Shown: positions 28,141 through 36,670, counted from the stretch's first letter. The stretch: 38,981 nt of DNA from an uncultured Porphyromonadaceae bacterium (GCA_900541865.1 UQLO01000027.1:1-38981), one strand, 5' to 3'. The notes: a model not told the origin generated them from the letters alone. A program made the numbers and translations.

Positions 28141-29559
28141 TCAGAGGATAACCTTGGTGGCGTTGGCACCCTGACGACGGATGAAGAGGCCGTTTTCGGG
28201 GTTCTCGACGCGCATACCCTGGAGGTTGAAGTATTCAACGGGAGCGTCGTTGTTGTCAACGATGGTTGCAGCTTCGAGGCCAGCGCTGTAGCCGGACTCA
28301 GCCAGACGGTAGAGGCTCATACCGTTGCCGGGCTTAACGTTGAGAATTTCAACAGCCTGCTTGCCGGCAGCGTCGGTTACGGTGGTGGTGCAGAAGGTGT
28401 GCAGACGACGACCGCCGTAAGCGTTGGCGATACCGTCGTTCATCAGACCGTTTTCGGGGAAGAGGAAGAACTGCTCGAGGGTGCTCATGTCGCCTACTTC
28501 GCCGTAGCGGCAGAGGTTGGCGCGGTTGCGCTGGTTGTAGGTGTCGGAGTTGGCGTGTTCTTCGTAGCCATATACCAGGAAGGTGTCGTCGCCGAGGGTA
28601 AACTCAACGGCACCGCAGGGAGCGGCCAGAGGATAGAACTTGTAGGTGCCCAGAGAAGCGCCTTCTTCTTCAACAACGTCGGCGAAGGAGGAGGTCATAG
28701 CGCCTTCGAGGTCGTAGATGGCGGGATAGGTGCTGTTGCCGTCGGTATAGAAGAGGGAACCGCTGTAGTCTTCGTCGGGAACGATGAATACTTTGCAGCA
28801 CTGGCCCCAGTTGGTCTGCTCGGGGAAGGTTTCTTCCATTTCGGCTACGATGGAACCGTCGGAGAAGTTGCCGACAGCTTCGTCGCTGCCTTTTTCGTAG
28901 AACCAGTTGTAGATAACCAGAGCCTGGCTGTCCTGACCGGGAGCGGCCATAACCACGAGGTTGGCTTCCTGGCGGGTGATGTCGCCCGATACGCTGACAA
29001 AGTCAGTACGGCCGGACTTGACGTCGTCGATTTCGGGAGCCACAGCCAGAGTCATCACGCCGGTTTCGGGGTCAACCTGGTAGATTTTGAAAGGAGTTGC
29101 GTCGCCGCTTTCGCTCATGGGAGTGAATACGGTGCCGGCTACCCAGAGGTGGCCGAAGTCGTCGACTGCGATGTTGTTGGCGCACAGTGTGCCTGCGTAG
29201 GGAGCGCCGTCGAGGGTGAGGTCAAGGCTCTTGATGTACTCGCCGGTGTTGTAGTCGAACACGAGCAGGAGGCCGTTGCCGTCGACCATCATGGGGTTGC
29301 CGGCTTCGTCAACGCCCCAGTCGGCGGAGGAAGCAACGTAGATTTTGTCGCCCAGAGGAGCGGCCATGGTGATTTTCTCTACGGTGGGGAAGATGCCGTC
29401 GGTGACATACTGATGCCACTGGCCGGTACCGGTGGAGTTAATCCACAGGTTTTCGAAGGTATAACCGTCGATGGTAGGATAGGTGCATCCGTCTTTCTGA
29501 GCTGCGAATGCCGGAACTGCCATAGCGGCTACTGCTGCAATGAGTAGAGCTTTTTTCAT
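28141..29559 (-). CDS. Secreted protein of unknown function with C-terminal sorting-type tail
   Basis: A 472-residue exported protein. The signal peptide is MKKALLIAAVAAMAVPAFA, cleaved before AQKDG. The main body (about residues 40-420) is beta-rich, with repeated blade-like strands such as GDKIYVASS, GHLWVAGTVF and LLLVFDYNTGEYI, suggestive of a beta-propeller. The last 30 residues (EYFNLQGMRVENPENGLFI, then RRQG...TKVIL) match a tail seen on many secreted proteins of Muribaculaceae and Prevotella, likely a surface or secretion (T9SS-like) signal. It is a single-gene unit with its own terminator. No enzyme motif was recognised. Confidence 0.75.
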   Translation of the reverse strand: MKKALLIAAVAAMAVPAFAAQKDGCTYPTIDGYTFENLWINSTGTGQWHQYVTDGIFPTVEKITMAAPLGDKIYVASSADWGVDEAGNPMMVDGNGLLLVFDYNTGEYIKSLDLTLDGAPYAGTLCANNIAVDDFGHLWVAGTVFTPMSESGDATPFKIYQVDPETGVMTLAVAPEIDDVKSGRTDFVSVSGDITRQEANLVVMAAPGQDSQALVIYNWFYEKGSDEAVGNFSDGSIVAEMEETFPEQTNWGQCCKVFIVPDEDYSGSLFYTDGNSTYPAIYDLEGAMTSSFADVVEEEGASLGTYKFYPLAAPCGAVEFTLGDDTFLVYGYEEHANSDTYNQRNRANLCRYGEVGDMSTLEQFFLFPENGLMNDGIANAYGGRRLHTFCTTTVTDAAGKQAVEILNVKPGNGMSLYRLAESGYSAGLEAATIVDNNDAPVEYFNLQGMRVENPENGLFIRRQGANATKVIL

Positions 29560-29638
29560 GGAGTGTGTGTTTGGTTTATAGATTGATAAGTATTAGAAAC
29601 GGATTCTTTCGCGGGCGCGTCGGGCCCTTAAAGAGAAG

Positions 29639-29667
29639 CCGCGGTTACCCGGGTGGAGTAATCGCGG
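29639..29667 (-). other. Hairpin in the leader of the secreted-protein gene
   Basis: A stem of ten positions with one mismatch (29639-29648 with 29658-29667) lies about 80 bases upstream of the start at 29559. Just beyond it on the minus strand is TAACTTTA, one mismatch from the -7 consensus, so the hairpin may form near the 5' end of the transcript. A regulatory role is not shown. Confidence 0.35.
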
Positions 29668-29762
29668 CGTAAAGTTATGTATAATTTTTGGGTTGGGAAA
29701 ATTTTCCCTTACTAAAAATTGTATTATTAAGTGTTAAAGTATGTTTGCGTTCTTTAATGGGC

Positions 29763-31079
29763 CTATTTTTCGCGCATGAAGACGTTGATTGGGGTGCCGG
29801 TGAAGTTCCAGTGCGCGCGGATTTTGTTCTCCAGGTAGCGTCGGTATGGTTCCTTGACCCACTGGGGGAGATTGCAGAAGAAGATGAAGGTGGGCACGGG
29901 GGCTCCCTTGAGCATGGTGATGTATTTGATTTTGATGAACTTGCCTTTATTGCTTGGCGGGGGGTATGCTGCGATTTCTTCCTGCATCACGGTGTTGAGC
30001 TGCGAGGTCGGTACGGTGCGGTGCCGGTTTTGGTATACTTCGAGCGCTGTTTCCAGCACCTTGTATATACGCTGCTTTGTGAGGGCGGATGTGAAGATGA
30101 TGGGGAAGTCGGTGAAGGGAGCGAAGCGTTCGCGGATAGCGGCTTCGTAGTGCTTGATGGCGGCGTTGGATTTGTCTTCGACCAGGTCCCACTTGTTGAC
30201 TACCACGACAAGGCCCTTCTTGTTTCGCTGAATAAGGGAGAAGATGTTGACGTCCTGGGTTTCGATGCCTCGGGTGGCGTCGATCATGAGTATGCAGACG
30301 TCGGAAGCTTCGATGGCACGGATAGAGCGTATCACCGAGTAGTACTCGATGTCTTCGTTGACCTTGTTTTTCTTGCGTATGCCGGCGGTGTCAACGAGGT
30401 AGAAGTCGAAGCCGAATTTGCTGTAGCGTGTATAGATGCTGTCGCGGGTTGTACCGGCAATGTCGGTGACGATATGTCGCTCTGCTCCGATGAAGGCGTT
30501 GATTAGCGACGACTTTCCGGCGTTTGGTCTTCCGACGATGGCGAACTTGGGTATTTGGTCGAGGTTTTCTTCTTCCTTGTTTTCTTCGGGGAGGCGCTTT
30601 ACGACCTCGTCGAGGAGGTCGCCGGTGCCGTAGCCGTTGGTGGCGCTGACCGGATAAGGGTCTCCGAGGCCGAGGCTGTAGAACTCCGGCACATTGTATA
30701 CCCATTCGTTGGAGTCGACCTTGTTTGCCACCAGGATGACGGGTTTTCGGCTTTTGCGGAGAATTTCGGCGACGTGGTCGTCGAGGTCTGTAACGCCGTT
30801 TATGGCGTCGACGACAAACAATATTTCGTCGGCTTGCTCGATGGCAAGCTCAACCTGCTTGTTGATTTCCGATTCGAAGACGTCTTCCGAGTTTACCACC
30901 CATCCGCCGGTGTCGACAATGGAAAATTCCCGGCCGTTCCAGTCGACTTTGCCGTACTGTCGGTCGCGGGTAGTGCCCGCGGTGGGGTCGGTGATGGCCG
31001 TGCGGCTTTGGGTGAGGCGGTTGAAGAGGGTCGATTTGCCCACATTAGGCCGCCCGACGATTGCTACGAGCTGACTCAT
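29763..31079 (-). CDS. der: Ribosome biogenesis GTPase Der (EngA)
   Basis: A 438-residue protein with two tandem GTPase domains and a C-terminal KH-like domain. Domain 1 has GRPNVGKST (about residue 8), DTGGW and NKVDS. Domain 2 has GRPNAGKSS (about 182), DTAGI and NKWD. The KH-like domain ends in HWNFTGTPINVFMREK. Der is required for late assembly of the 50S subunit. It is the last gene of the DUF177-rpmF-fabH-era-der cluster, 67 bases after era, with a GC hairpin and a possible internal promoter in the gap. Confidence 0.97.
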   Translation of the reverse strand: MSQLVAIVGRPNVGKSTLFNRLTQSRTAITDPTAGTTRDRQYGKVDWNGREFSIVDTGGWVVNSEDVFESEINKQVELAIEQADEILFVVDAINGVTDLDDHVAEILRKSRKPVILVANKVDSNEWVYNVPEFYSLGLGDPYPVSATNGYGTGDLLDEVVKRLPEENKEEENLDQIPKFAIVGRPNAGKSSLINAFIGAERHIVTDIAGTTRDSIYTRYSKFGFDFYLVDTAGIRKKNKVNEDIEYYSVIRSIRAIEASDVCILMIDATRGIETQDVNIFSLIQRNKKGLVVVVNKWDLVEDKSNAAIKHYEAAIRERFAPFTDFPIIFTSALTKQRIYKVLETALEVYQNRHRTVPTSQLNTVMQEEIAAYPPPSNKGKFIKIKYITMLKGAPVPTFIFFCNLPQWVKEPYRRYLENKIRAHWNFTGTPINVFMREK

Positions 31080-31132
31080 TGTTAGTTATGCTGTTTATCC
31101 GCGAGGCCGGGGGCCCCGCGGGCAATTTTTTG

Positions 31133-31140
31133 CAAATTTA
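31133..31140 (-). promoter_or_regulatory. Possible internal promoter before der
   Basis: TAAATTTG on the minus strand matches TANNTTTG exactly, 53 bases before the der start. The -33 region reads TTCG about 20 bases upstream, an imperfect match at the right distance. It would allow der to be expressed independently of era. Confidence 0.35.
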
Positions 31141-31146
31141 GTGAAT

Positions 31147-32100
31147 TTATTCTATATATCCGAATTCGCGAAGCTTGTTCTCGCGGTTTCGCCAGTTGGG
31201 TTCTACCTTTACGAAGAGTTCGAGGTAGACCTTCTTGCCGAAGAAGGTTTCGATGTCTTTTCGGGCTTCGGTGCCCACGCGCTTCAGCATTGAGCCTTGG
31301 CGGCCGATGAGGATGCCTTTCTGGGAGTCGCGCTCAACGTATATTACGGCCATGATGTGGATTGCACCTTCCTTTTCGTCGAACTTCTCTACGATGACTT
31401 CGGTGGAGTAGGGCACTTCCTTGTCGTAGTTGGTGAGGATTTTCTCGCGTATTATTTCGGTGACGAAGAATCGGGCCGGCTTGTCGGTCAAGGCATCCTT
31501 GCCGAAGTAGGGCTCTCCTTCGGGAAGCAGCTCGACGATGCGCGTCATCAGCGGAGCAACGTTGAAATGCTCCTTGGCCGAGGTGGGGAATATCTGCGCG
31601 TTGGGAAGCAGGGTCTGCCAGCGCTCTACGATTTTCTCGAGGTCGGCGTTGTTTTTAAGAAGGTCTATTTTGTTGATGACCAGAAGCACGGGAACTTTCT
31701 CTTTGGCCACTTTGGCAAGAAATTCGGCGTTTTTGGTCGGGTCTTCGACCACGTCGGTGACGTAGAGGAGCACATCGGCATCGGTCAGGGCGCCTTCGCT
31801 GAAGGCGAGCATGCTTTCCTGCATCTTGTACTTGGGCGAGAGCACCCCCGGGGTGTCGGAGAACACTATCTGGTATTCGGGAGTGTTGACGATGCCCATG
31901 ATGCGGTGGCGGGTGGTCTGTGCCTTGGAGGTGATGATGCTGATTCGCTCGCCAACGAGGTCGTTCATCAGCGTAGACTTGCCTACATTGGGGTTGCCGA
32001 CAATGTTTACGAATCCGGAGCGGTGCGGAGCCTTTTCGGGCAGATTCTGCTGATCGGCGGCGCTGAGCTCGCCGGCGGGGGCGGTATTTTTTTCTTCCAT
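31147..32100 (-). CDS. era: GTPase Era
   Basis: A 317-residue protein with an N-terminal GTPase domain (GNPNVGKSTL at about 35-44, DTPG, NKID) and a C-terminal KH domain (ILIGRQGSMLKRVGTEARKD) that binds the 3' end of 16S rRNA during 30S maturation. The first 25 residues (APAGELSAADQQ...) are a low-complexity extension. It lies 67 bases upstream of der and 376 bases downstream of fabH, a gap filled by repeats. Confidence 0.96.
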   Translation of the reverse strand: MEEKNTAPAGELSAADQQNLPEKAPHRSGFVNIVGNPNVGKSTLMNDLVGERISIITSKAQTTRHRIMGIVNTPEYQIVFSDTPGVLSPKYKMQESMLAFSEGALTDADVLLYVTDVVEDPTKNAEFLAKVAKEKVPVLLVINKIDLLKNNADLEKIVERWQTLLPNAQIFPTSAKEHFNVAPLMTRIVELLPEGEPYFGKDALTDKPARFFVTEIIREKILTNYDKEVPYSTEVIVEKFDEKEGAIHIMAVIYVERDSQKGILIGRQGSMLKRVGTEARKDIETFFGKKVYLELFVKVEPNWRNRENKLREFGYIE

Positions 32101-32170
32101 TTTATCGGTGTTGTTATGTTAGTTAATATATAACGCCCCGGAAGGTCGCCTCGTTCATTGTTGAGGCCGG

Positions 32171-32243
32171 TGAGGTGGTCAAACCGTTGGTAGGGCGGTT
32201 TCTTCGAATGAGGTGGTCAAACCGTTGGTAGGGCGGTTTCTTC
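32171..32243. repeat. Two-copy tandem repeat (35 bp, period 38)
   Basis: The 35-base unit beginning TGAGGTGGTCAAACCGTTGG and ending GGGCGGTTTCTTC occurs at 32171-32205 and, identically, at 32209-32243, separated by GAA. Each unit can fold AAACCG/CGGTTT. It lies in the 376-base era-fabH gap beside the third copy of the modular repeat. It encodes nothing recognisable. Confidence 0.9.
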
Positions 32244-32270
32244 TAAATGTCGCCTCGGAAGCCGAGACGA

Positions 32271-32362
32271 TATGGAGCGACGGCTTCAGCCGTCGCCGCC
32301 CCACCGGAGCATTCTTATTCCGCGGGAATCCCTTCGGAATAGAGCGACGGCTGAAGCCGTCG
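32271..32362 (-). repeat. Modular inverted intergenic repeat, copy 3 (module A pair)
   Basis: Module A, TATGGA then GCGACGGCTTCAGCCGTCGC (32271-32296), is followed about 50 bases later by its inverted partner CGACGGCTGAAGCCGTCG (32345-32362). The hairpin ATTCCGCGGGAATCCCTTCGGAAT lies between. The B modules of copies 1 and 2 are absent, so this is a reduced two-module form. TATGGA and the CTTCAG loop are the same as in the other copies. It is located in the fabH-era gap of a minus-strand operon. Confidence 0.75.
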
Positions 32363-32420
32363 GTCTATACGTGCCCGCATAAAGCTTAATGCTCAAATGG
32401 CATCGGCCGGGCTTTGCACG

Positions 32421-32452
32421 ACATTCCCGGGAGAGGGGTCCCCCGGGAATGT
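32421..32452 (-). terminator. Strong hairpin after fabH, terminator-like
   Basis: An 11-bp perfect inverted repeat (ACATTCCCGGG at 32421-32431 with CCCGGGAATGT at 32442-32452) starts 24 bases beyond the fabH stop. No T run follows in the transcribed direction, so it may slow or process rather than end transcription between fabH and era. Confidence 0.4.
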
Positions 32453-32476
32453 GGTTAAGTCGTTCGGAGGTCGGAA

Positions 32477-33463
32477 TCAGAGGTCCCAGACCAGGTAGAG
32501 GGCGCCCCAGGTGAAGCCGGCGCCGAAGGCGGTCAGCACGAGGCGGTCGCCTTTGTGGAGGCGGTCCTTGTACTCGTCGATACACAGCGGAATCGACGCT
32601 GCCGAAGTGTTGCCGTAGTGTTCGATGTTGACCAGAACCTTTTCCTTGGGGAATTTTGCGCGGTCGGCGACAGCCTCGATGATTCGGAGGTTAGCCTGAT
32701 GGGGAATGAGGTAGTCAACGTCGTCGACGGTGAGGTTGTTGCGGGCCATTACGTCCTGCGTCGAGGTGAGCATGTTGGTCACGGCATGCTTGTAGACGGT
32801 TCGGCCGTCCTGGAAGAGGTAGTGGTCGCCGGCGTCCAAAGTAGCCTGCGTGGTGGGGTGAACGCTGCCGCCGGCACGCATCAGCAGGTGCTCAAGGCCT
32901 ATGCCGTCGGTGTGGAATACGGCGTCGATCACGCCAACGCCCTCTTCTTCGGTGGGCTCAACCAGAACAGCGGCGGCGCCGTCGCCGAAGAGCGGGCAGG
33001 TTGCGCGGTCCTTGTAGTTGATCATCGACGACATCTTCTCGGTGCACACAATCAGCACCTTCTTGTAGAGGCCCGAGCGGATATAGCCGTTGGCGTCCTG
33101 AAGGGCGACGATGAAGCCGGCGCATGCGGCCTGGATGTCGTAGGCGTAGGCATTCTTGAGTCCAGTCTGATATGCAATCACGGAAGCGGTGGCCGGGAAT
33201 CGGTAGTCGGGGTTCGACGTGGCGCAAATGACAAGCTGGATGTCTTCGGCCTTGGTGCCGGTCTGGGCAAGGAGCTTGTTGACGGCCTGAATGCCCAGGT
33301 ACGACGACCCGGCGCCATCCTTGTGCAGTATGCGGCGTTCTTTGATTCCCACACGGGTGGTTATCCATTCGTCGTTGGTGTCGACCATCTTGGAGAGCAT
33401 CTCGTTGTCGAGAATGTCGTCCGGAACGTATGAGGCTATGCCGGAGATGCGTGCGCTGAGCAT
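32477..33463 (-). CDS. fabH: Beta-ketoacyl-ACP synthase III
   Basis: A KASIII enzyme that condenses acetyl-CoA with malonyl-ACP to start fatty-acid synthesis. The catalytic triad is visible: Cys in QAACAGF (residue 114 from this start), His in IPHQANLRIIEA, and Asn in EHYGNTSAASIP. The chosen ATG at 33463 (328 residues) aligns with the family start (ISGIASYVPDD) and has an A-rich upstream stretch. An ATG at 33493 would add ten residues. It follows rpmF, as expected in the DUF177-rpmF-fabH cluster, but across an abnormally long spacer. Confidence 0.95.
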   Translation of the reverse strand: MLSARISGIASYVPDDILDNEMLSKMVDTNDEWITTRVGIKERRILHKDGAGSSYLGIQAVNKLLAQTGTKAEDIQLVICATSNPDYRFPATASVIAYQTGLKNAYAYDIQAACAGFIVALQDANGYIRSGLYKKVLIVCTEKMSSMINYKDRATCPLFGDGAAAVLVEPTEEEGVGVIDAVFHTDGIGLEHLLMRAGGSVHPTTQATLDAGDHYLFQDGRTVYKHAVTNMLTSTQDVMARNNLTVDDVDYLIPHQANLRIIEAVADRAKFPKEKVLVNIEHYGNTSAASIPLCIDEYKDRLHKGDRLVLTAFGAGFTWGALYLVWDL

Positions 33464-33493
33464 TTTGGTGTATTTTTGGCTGGTGTTGTACAT

Positions 33494-34010
33494 GCTTGTG
33501 GGAGAGAGTCGGTATTGTCTTTGGAGCTGTGCCGCAGCCGGAGCGGTTTGCTTCCGCAGGCGTTACATTCTTATATAGAGCGCGGGGGACAGCTCGCTGA
33601 TGTTTCTATGTCAAGCTTGCCGGATACCGGGTGCTATCGGGAGGGATCCGCATTGTCGCTTCTTGTCGGCGCCTTGATGCCCGGAGTGTAAGCCTCTCCG
33701 CAGCTCCTGGGCGCCATCGCGCAGTGCGTTCGGCCCTGTGGCTGCTCCGGTCTGAGCAAGCCTTGATGGAATGCGTGCCGCCTCGGCCGGAAACCGTTAG
33801 CCCGTAAGCGGGTAGCATAAGAGCATATGCCTCAAGCGCCTCTGCGGGGATTACCCGTGCAGACGGCACTCAAGGTATGCTGATAGACGGCACCCTCGCT
33901 TCATGGCCGCGCAGGCCACAATGCCTTCGGATGCCGGGAGGCGGCGCGCACCGCGGCTTGGGGCCGTTGGTCGGTGGTTGCGCTGTGCTCCCATGTCTGT
34001 GCTGACAAGT
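33494..34010 (-). other. 517-nt gene-free GC-rich spacer between rpmF and fabH
   Basis: In related genomes rpmF and fabH usually lie close together. Here 517 bases separate them on the same strand without a convincing gene. On the minus strand the segment shows paired motifs (GGGTGCCGTC and GAGTGCCGTC; GGCATATGCTCTTATGCT; CCCGCTTACGGG) and many potential GC stems. It has no clear TANNTTTG promoter and no rnpB or tmRNA signature. It could be a structured leader or an embedded non-coding RNA. No obvious sequence identity with the similar-length rpoB leader was seen by eye. Confidence 0.45.
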
Positions 34011-34196
34011 TTAGACGGCCGCGTCTTTTACGATGGCCTGTTTGCCGCGGTAGTAGCCGCATTCGCCGCACACGGTGTGGTAGATGTGCCATGCGCCGCA
34101 GTTGGGGCAGAGAGCGATGGTGGGAGCCACGGCCTTGTCGTGGGTACGGCGCTTGGCCGTACGGGTCTTGGACTGTTTGCGTTTAGGATGTGCCAT
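34011..34196 (-). CDS. rpmF: 50S ribosomal protein L32
   Basis: A 61-residue protein with MAHPKRKQSKTRTAKRRTHD at the N-terminus and a four-cysteine zinc ribbon (CPNC and CGEC around residues 30-48). This is the zinc-binding form of L32. It follows the DUF177/YceD gene after 36 bases, the conserved bacterial arrangement. Confidence 0.97.
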   Translation of the reverse strand: MAHPKRKQSKTRTAKRRTHDKAVAPTIALCPNCGAWHIYHTVCGECGYYRGKQAIVKDAAV

Positions 34197-34232
34197 TGGT
34201 GTTTGGAATATTCTAAAGTTCTTGTTTGCTGT

Positions 34233-34823
34233 TTATTCGGTTTCTCCTTCACCTTCGGAAAGCTTGCGGAGAGCGTTCCAACGAGGGTCGGGTGCGCTTT
34301 CTGCGGCTTCGTCGTCATCGTCGATGCCGTCCATGAGTTCGTTTTCAAGGTCTGCATCCTCGTCGTTGGCGCGTGCCCGGTGCTTGCGCAAGGCTGCGCT
34401 CATGGCTCGGTTGCATTTGCCCAGCGGATGTACGTGCTTGATGGGTATTGCCAAGGTGACGGTGTCGTAGATCATATACGACACGTTCAGGCTCGCATCT
34501 CCGGCAGGAATCTCAAGTACCTCGTCGGAGTCGTCGTTGTAGTCCTCGCCGTATTTCACCGTTACCTTATAGCTCGCTTCGATAGGGTAGTGGAGCTCGT
34601 CAAGGCAGCGGTCGCACAGCAGGACAACCTCGCCCGTGATGGCAAAATCGAGAGCGTAGACTTCGCCGTCGTATTTCACCGTCAGGACAACATTTAGGTC
34701 GGCGTCGCGCACATCCTGACTTTCCATATTGACAAAGAATTGCTTGTCAAGATGGTATTCGAAGGTGTGAGTACCAATCGACAGACTTTTTAGAGGCAGC
34801 ATGAATGCTGAAAACTTGCCCAT
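34233..34823 (-). CDS. DUF177 (YceD-family) protein
   Basis: A 196-residue soluble protein of the YceD/DUF177 family, which almost always precedes rpmF and is linked to 23S rRNA maturation and plant plastid homologues. Visible signs are the CDRCL motif at about residues 70-74, a second conserved patch VHPLGKCN, an acidic low-complexity stretch (ENELMDGIDDDDEAAES) and the terminal DPRWNALRKL. An internal ATG at residue 8 is an alternative start. A perfect promoter lies 26 bases upstream, so this gene heads the operon that runs to der. Confidence 0.9.
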   Translation of the reverse strand: MGKFSAFMLPLKSLSIGTHTFEYHLDKQFFVNMESQDVRDADLNVVLTVKYDGEVYALDFAITGEVVLLCDRCLDELHYPIEASYKVTVKYGEDYNDDSDEVLEIPAGDASLNVSYMIYDTVTLAIPIKHVHPLGKCNRAMSAALRKHRARANDEDADLENELMDGIDDDDEAAESAPDPRWNALRKLSEGEGETE

Positions 34824-34848
34824 GAATGTGGTGTTTGAAAAAACTCTG

Positions 34849-34880
34849 CAAAGGTATCAAAAAAACACCACACCACCAAA
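34849..34880 (-). promoter_or_regulatory. Promoter of the DUF177-rpmF-fabH-era-der operon
   Basis: On the minus strand TTTG (34877-34880), 20 bases, then TACCTTTG (34849-34856) match both consensus elements exactly. The start site should fall near 34842-34845, giving a leader of about 20 bases before the ATG at 34823. Confidence 0.8.
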
Positions 34881-34996
34881 AAATTTTTATTTTAAGCCGC
34901 AAAACACCACTCTATCCCCCGGGAAAAAGCCGTCGGCACCAGTTTGGCGCCATATTTTCATCATCTCCGACCTGCAGGATATTGACCGGGATTGTG

Positions 34997-36670
34997 TCAA
35001 ACTCCCGCCGCGCCGTGGCCTCGCATCGCCGCCTCGCCCGACTGAACTTCACCACTTTTTTCGCTCGCTTCAAGAAGTTTAACATTCTTGTCGTAGCTCT
35101 TTGTGAGATTGTTTAGTAACTTTGCGCCAGATATAGAGTTGATGTCATTGAGGGACGGGGCCCCAACGGGCGTTGTCGTTAGACCGGGCATCAACTCTAT
35201 TTTTGCTACTTCATAGCTGTAGGCCTTATTATCCTTATTCGAATCAGCGTATTCCTTGAAAGTTAACTTCACACGGTAGTATTCTCCGTTTATCCTTGCG
35301 GCAGCATATGCGCGATGAATCAGTAAATCGTCGTTGATTCCATTCCCCCATTCCCTGCCTCCATCCTTTTTGTTTACATCGGGATGCTCTTCCGCCAAAA
35401 GCGAATTAGCAATAAGCTCCCTAATTTTTGAAAGGACTGCGAAGTGTACTCCCTTGCCGATACTTTTGTCGGAAGCGGAATCGTCTACGAATTTATCTAT
35501 TGACGATTTGCTGATTTTAATTTTGCCTTTGCCATTTGTTTCCTCATTGGTCATAGTCCCAATGATTCCACGCAGTCTGGCATAGTCGGAAGCATCCTTT
35601 TTTAAGGCGGCTTTCCCCTGATTAAGGTCAAATGTTACTTTGTCCTCTTCCGTTATGTCCACAACTGCCACTTCGGCCTCTTTGAGGCCGGGGGCTACTG
35701 TGCCGCGGTTCGCCACGGCGGCGCGCTGGCGCTCGCGGAAGGTGCCCGCGGGGTCGCCGAGGCGGTAACGCACGCCGCCGGGGGCGGAAGATTCGTCGTC
35801 GGTCAGTCGTCCGCTTCCTCCTGGCTCCAGCCCGGGCGCTTCGCCTCCATCTCGTCGCAGTACGCCTGGTTCTTCAGCGCCAGAGCCTGCACGGTCTCGT
35901 GAAATGTTTGTAGCATATTTTTGTTTTAGGGCCACATAGGCCAGTTGATTAGCGAGTGATTGGTCTCCATCAAGCCACGCAAGAGCGGCGTCTTTCACTT
36001 CGGCGGGCTCGTCTAGCGCTTCAATTTGCTCGGCGGTAAGTTCTGCTTCTTCTGTAACGGATTCGGGTACTTCTTTAGTATCTTCGCCATGCACTTCCGA
36101 ACTTTCTGCGCCCGACTCTTGTTCTTGGGTAGCCTCCGGCGAAACGGCAGATTCGCTTTTCGTTGCCGAGATGTTCTCCTTGCGCGAAGCTATCTCGCGC
36201 CTAATGGCATCGAGGAGCTCGCGGACCTCGTCGGCAAAGGCGGCAAAGTCGGCGTCGCCTCTTCTTTCGGCCTCGGCCTCGGCCAGACCATTTTCGCCTT
36301 CCCTAAGTTCGCCTTCTAGATCTTCGACGCTCATATTTTTTATCGCGCGCCGAGTCTCCTCCAAAGCCTCGCGCACGCGGCCCTCGAAGTCGCCTTGGGG
36401 AGCCTCCGGGCTGTCGGTTAGTGGCCCATTGTTATTCTCGACCACGGCGACATTTATGTGACGCCAGCGGCGAAGCTCGCCTTCAATCAGACGCATAGCC
36501 GCAACAGCGTCGGCATTGTCGGTCTCCTCGCCGTAAGTCTGCGCTATCGCCTCCCACATGCTCTGGAGCTCATTCATACCCGCCGTAACCTCTTCGGGGG
36601 TAATATCCTCCGAATCGAAGTCGAGTTGGTGTGCAAGCTCCTCAACACGGGCAGTATAGTCCTCAAGCAT
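34997..36670 (-). CDS. Fragment of a phage/ICE large polyvalent-type protein
   Basis: A 557-residue stretch. It begins with acidic coiled-coil-like segments (about 1-200), continues with a low-complexity linker and the element RYRLGDPAGTFRERQ (about 300), and ends in a domain (about 375-510) with KGVHFAVLSKIRELIANSLL, AEEHPDVNKK and YRVKLTFKEYA. That domain resembles the LPD3/BECR-type domain at the C-terminus of polyvalent proteins from phages and conjugative elements. The frame stays open and protein-like upstream of the ATG at 36670 to a TAA at 36800-36802 (EANGFFQPQNTQGAENAK precedes it), so the annotated start is probably not the real one. Next to it an ATG at 36822 opens another frame (MARAITPKSVKDGK), and a one-base insertion would join the two. 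It is likely truncated or frameshifted. Confidence 0.6.
   Translation of the reverse strand: MLEDYTARVEELAHQLDFDSEDITPEEVTAGMNELQSMWEAIAQTYGEETDNADAVAAMRLIEGELRRWRHINVAVVENNNGPLTDSPEAPQGDFEGRVREALEETRRAIKNMSVEDLEGELREGENGLAEAEAERRGDADFAAFADEVRELLDAIRREIASRKENISATKSESAVSPEATQEQESGAESSEVHGEDTKEVPESVTEEAELTAEQIEALDEPAEVKDAALAWLDGDQSLANQLAYVALKQKYATNISRDRAGSGAEEPGVLRRDGGEAPGLEPGGSGRLTDDESSAPGGVRYRLGDPAGTFRERQRAAVANRGTVAPGLKEAEVAVVDITEEDKVTFDLNQGKAALKKDASDYARLRGIIGTMTNEETNGKGKIKISKSSIDKFVDDSASDKSIGKGVHFAVLSKIRELIANSLLAEEHPDVNKKDGGREWGNGINDDLLIHRAYAAARINGEYYRVKLTFKEYADSNKDNKAYSYEVAKIELMPGLTTTPVGAPSLNDINSISGAKLLNNLTKSYDKNVKLLEASEKSGEVQSGEAAMRGHGAAGV

Noticed and set aside
27996..28259. N-terminal extension of the MazG-type protein to 28259
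   Set aside because: It crosses a terminator and a perfect promoter and encodes no domain.
28063..29547. A 494-codon open frame antisense to the secreted protein gene
   Set aside because: Fully overlaps a gene with signal peptide, sorting tail and terminator; the antisense product is low-complexity Gly/Val/Glu.
32171..32243. Possible CRISPR array from the repeated 35-bp unit
   Set aside because: Only two repeats with a 3-bp gap; no spacers and no cas genes in the window.
33494..34010. RNase P RNA, tmRNA or other known large ncRNA in the rpmF-fabH spacer
   Set aside because: The conserved RNase P GAGGAAAGTC core and the tmRNA end motifs were not found on either strand.
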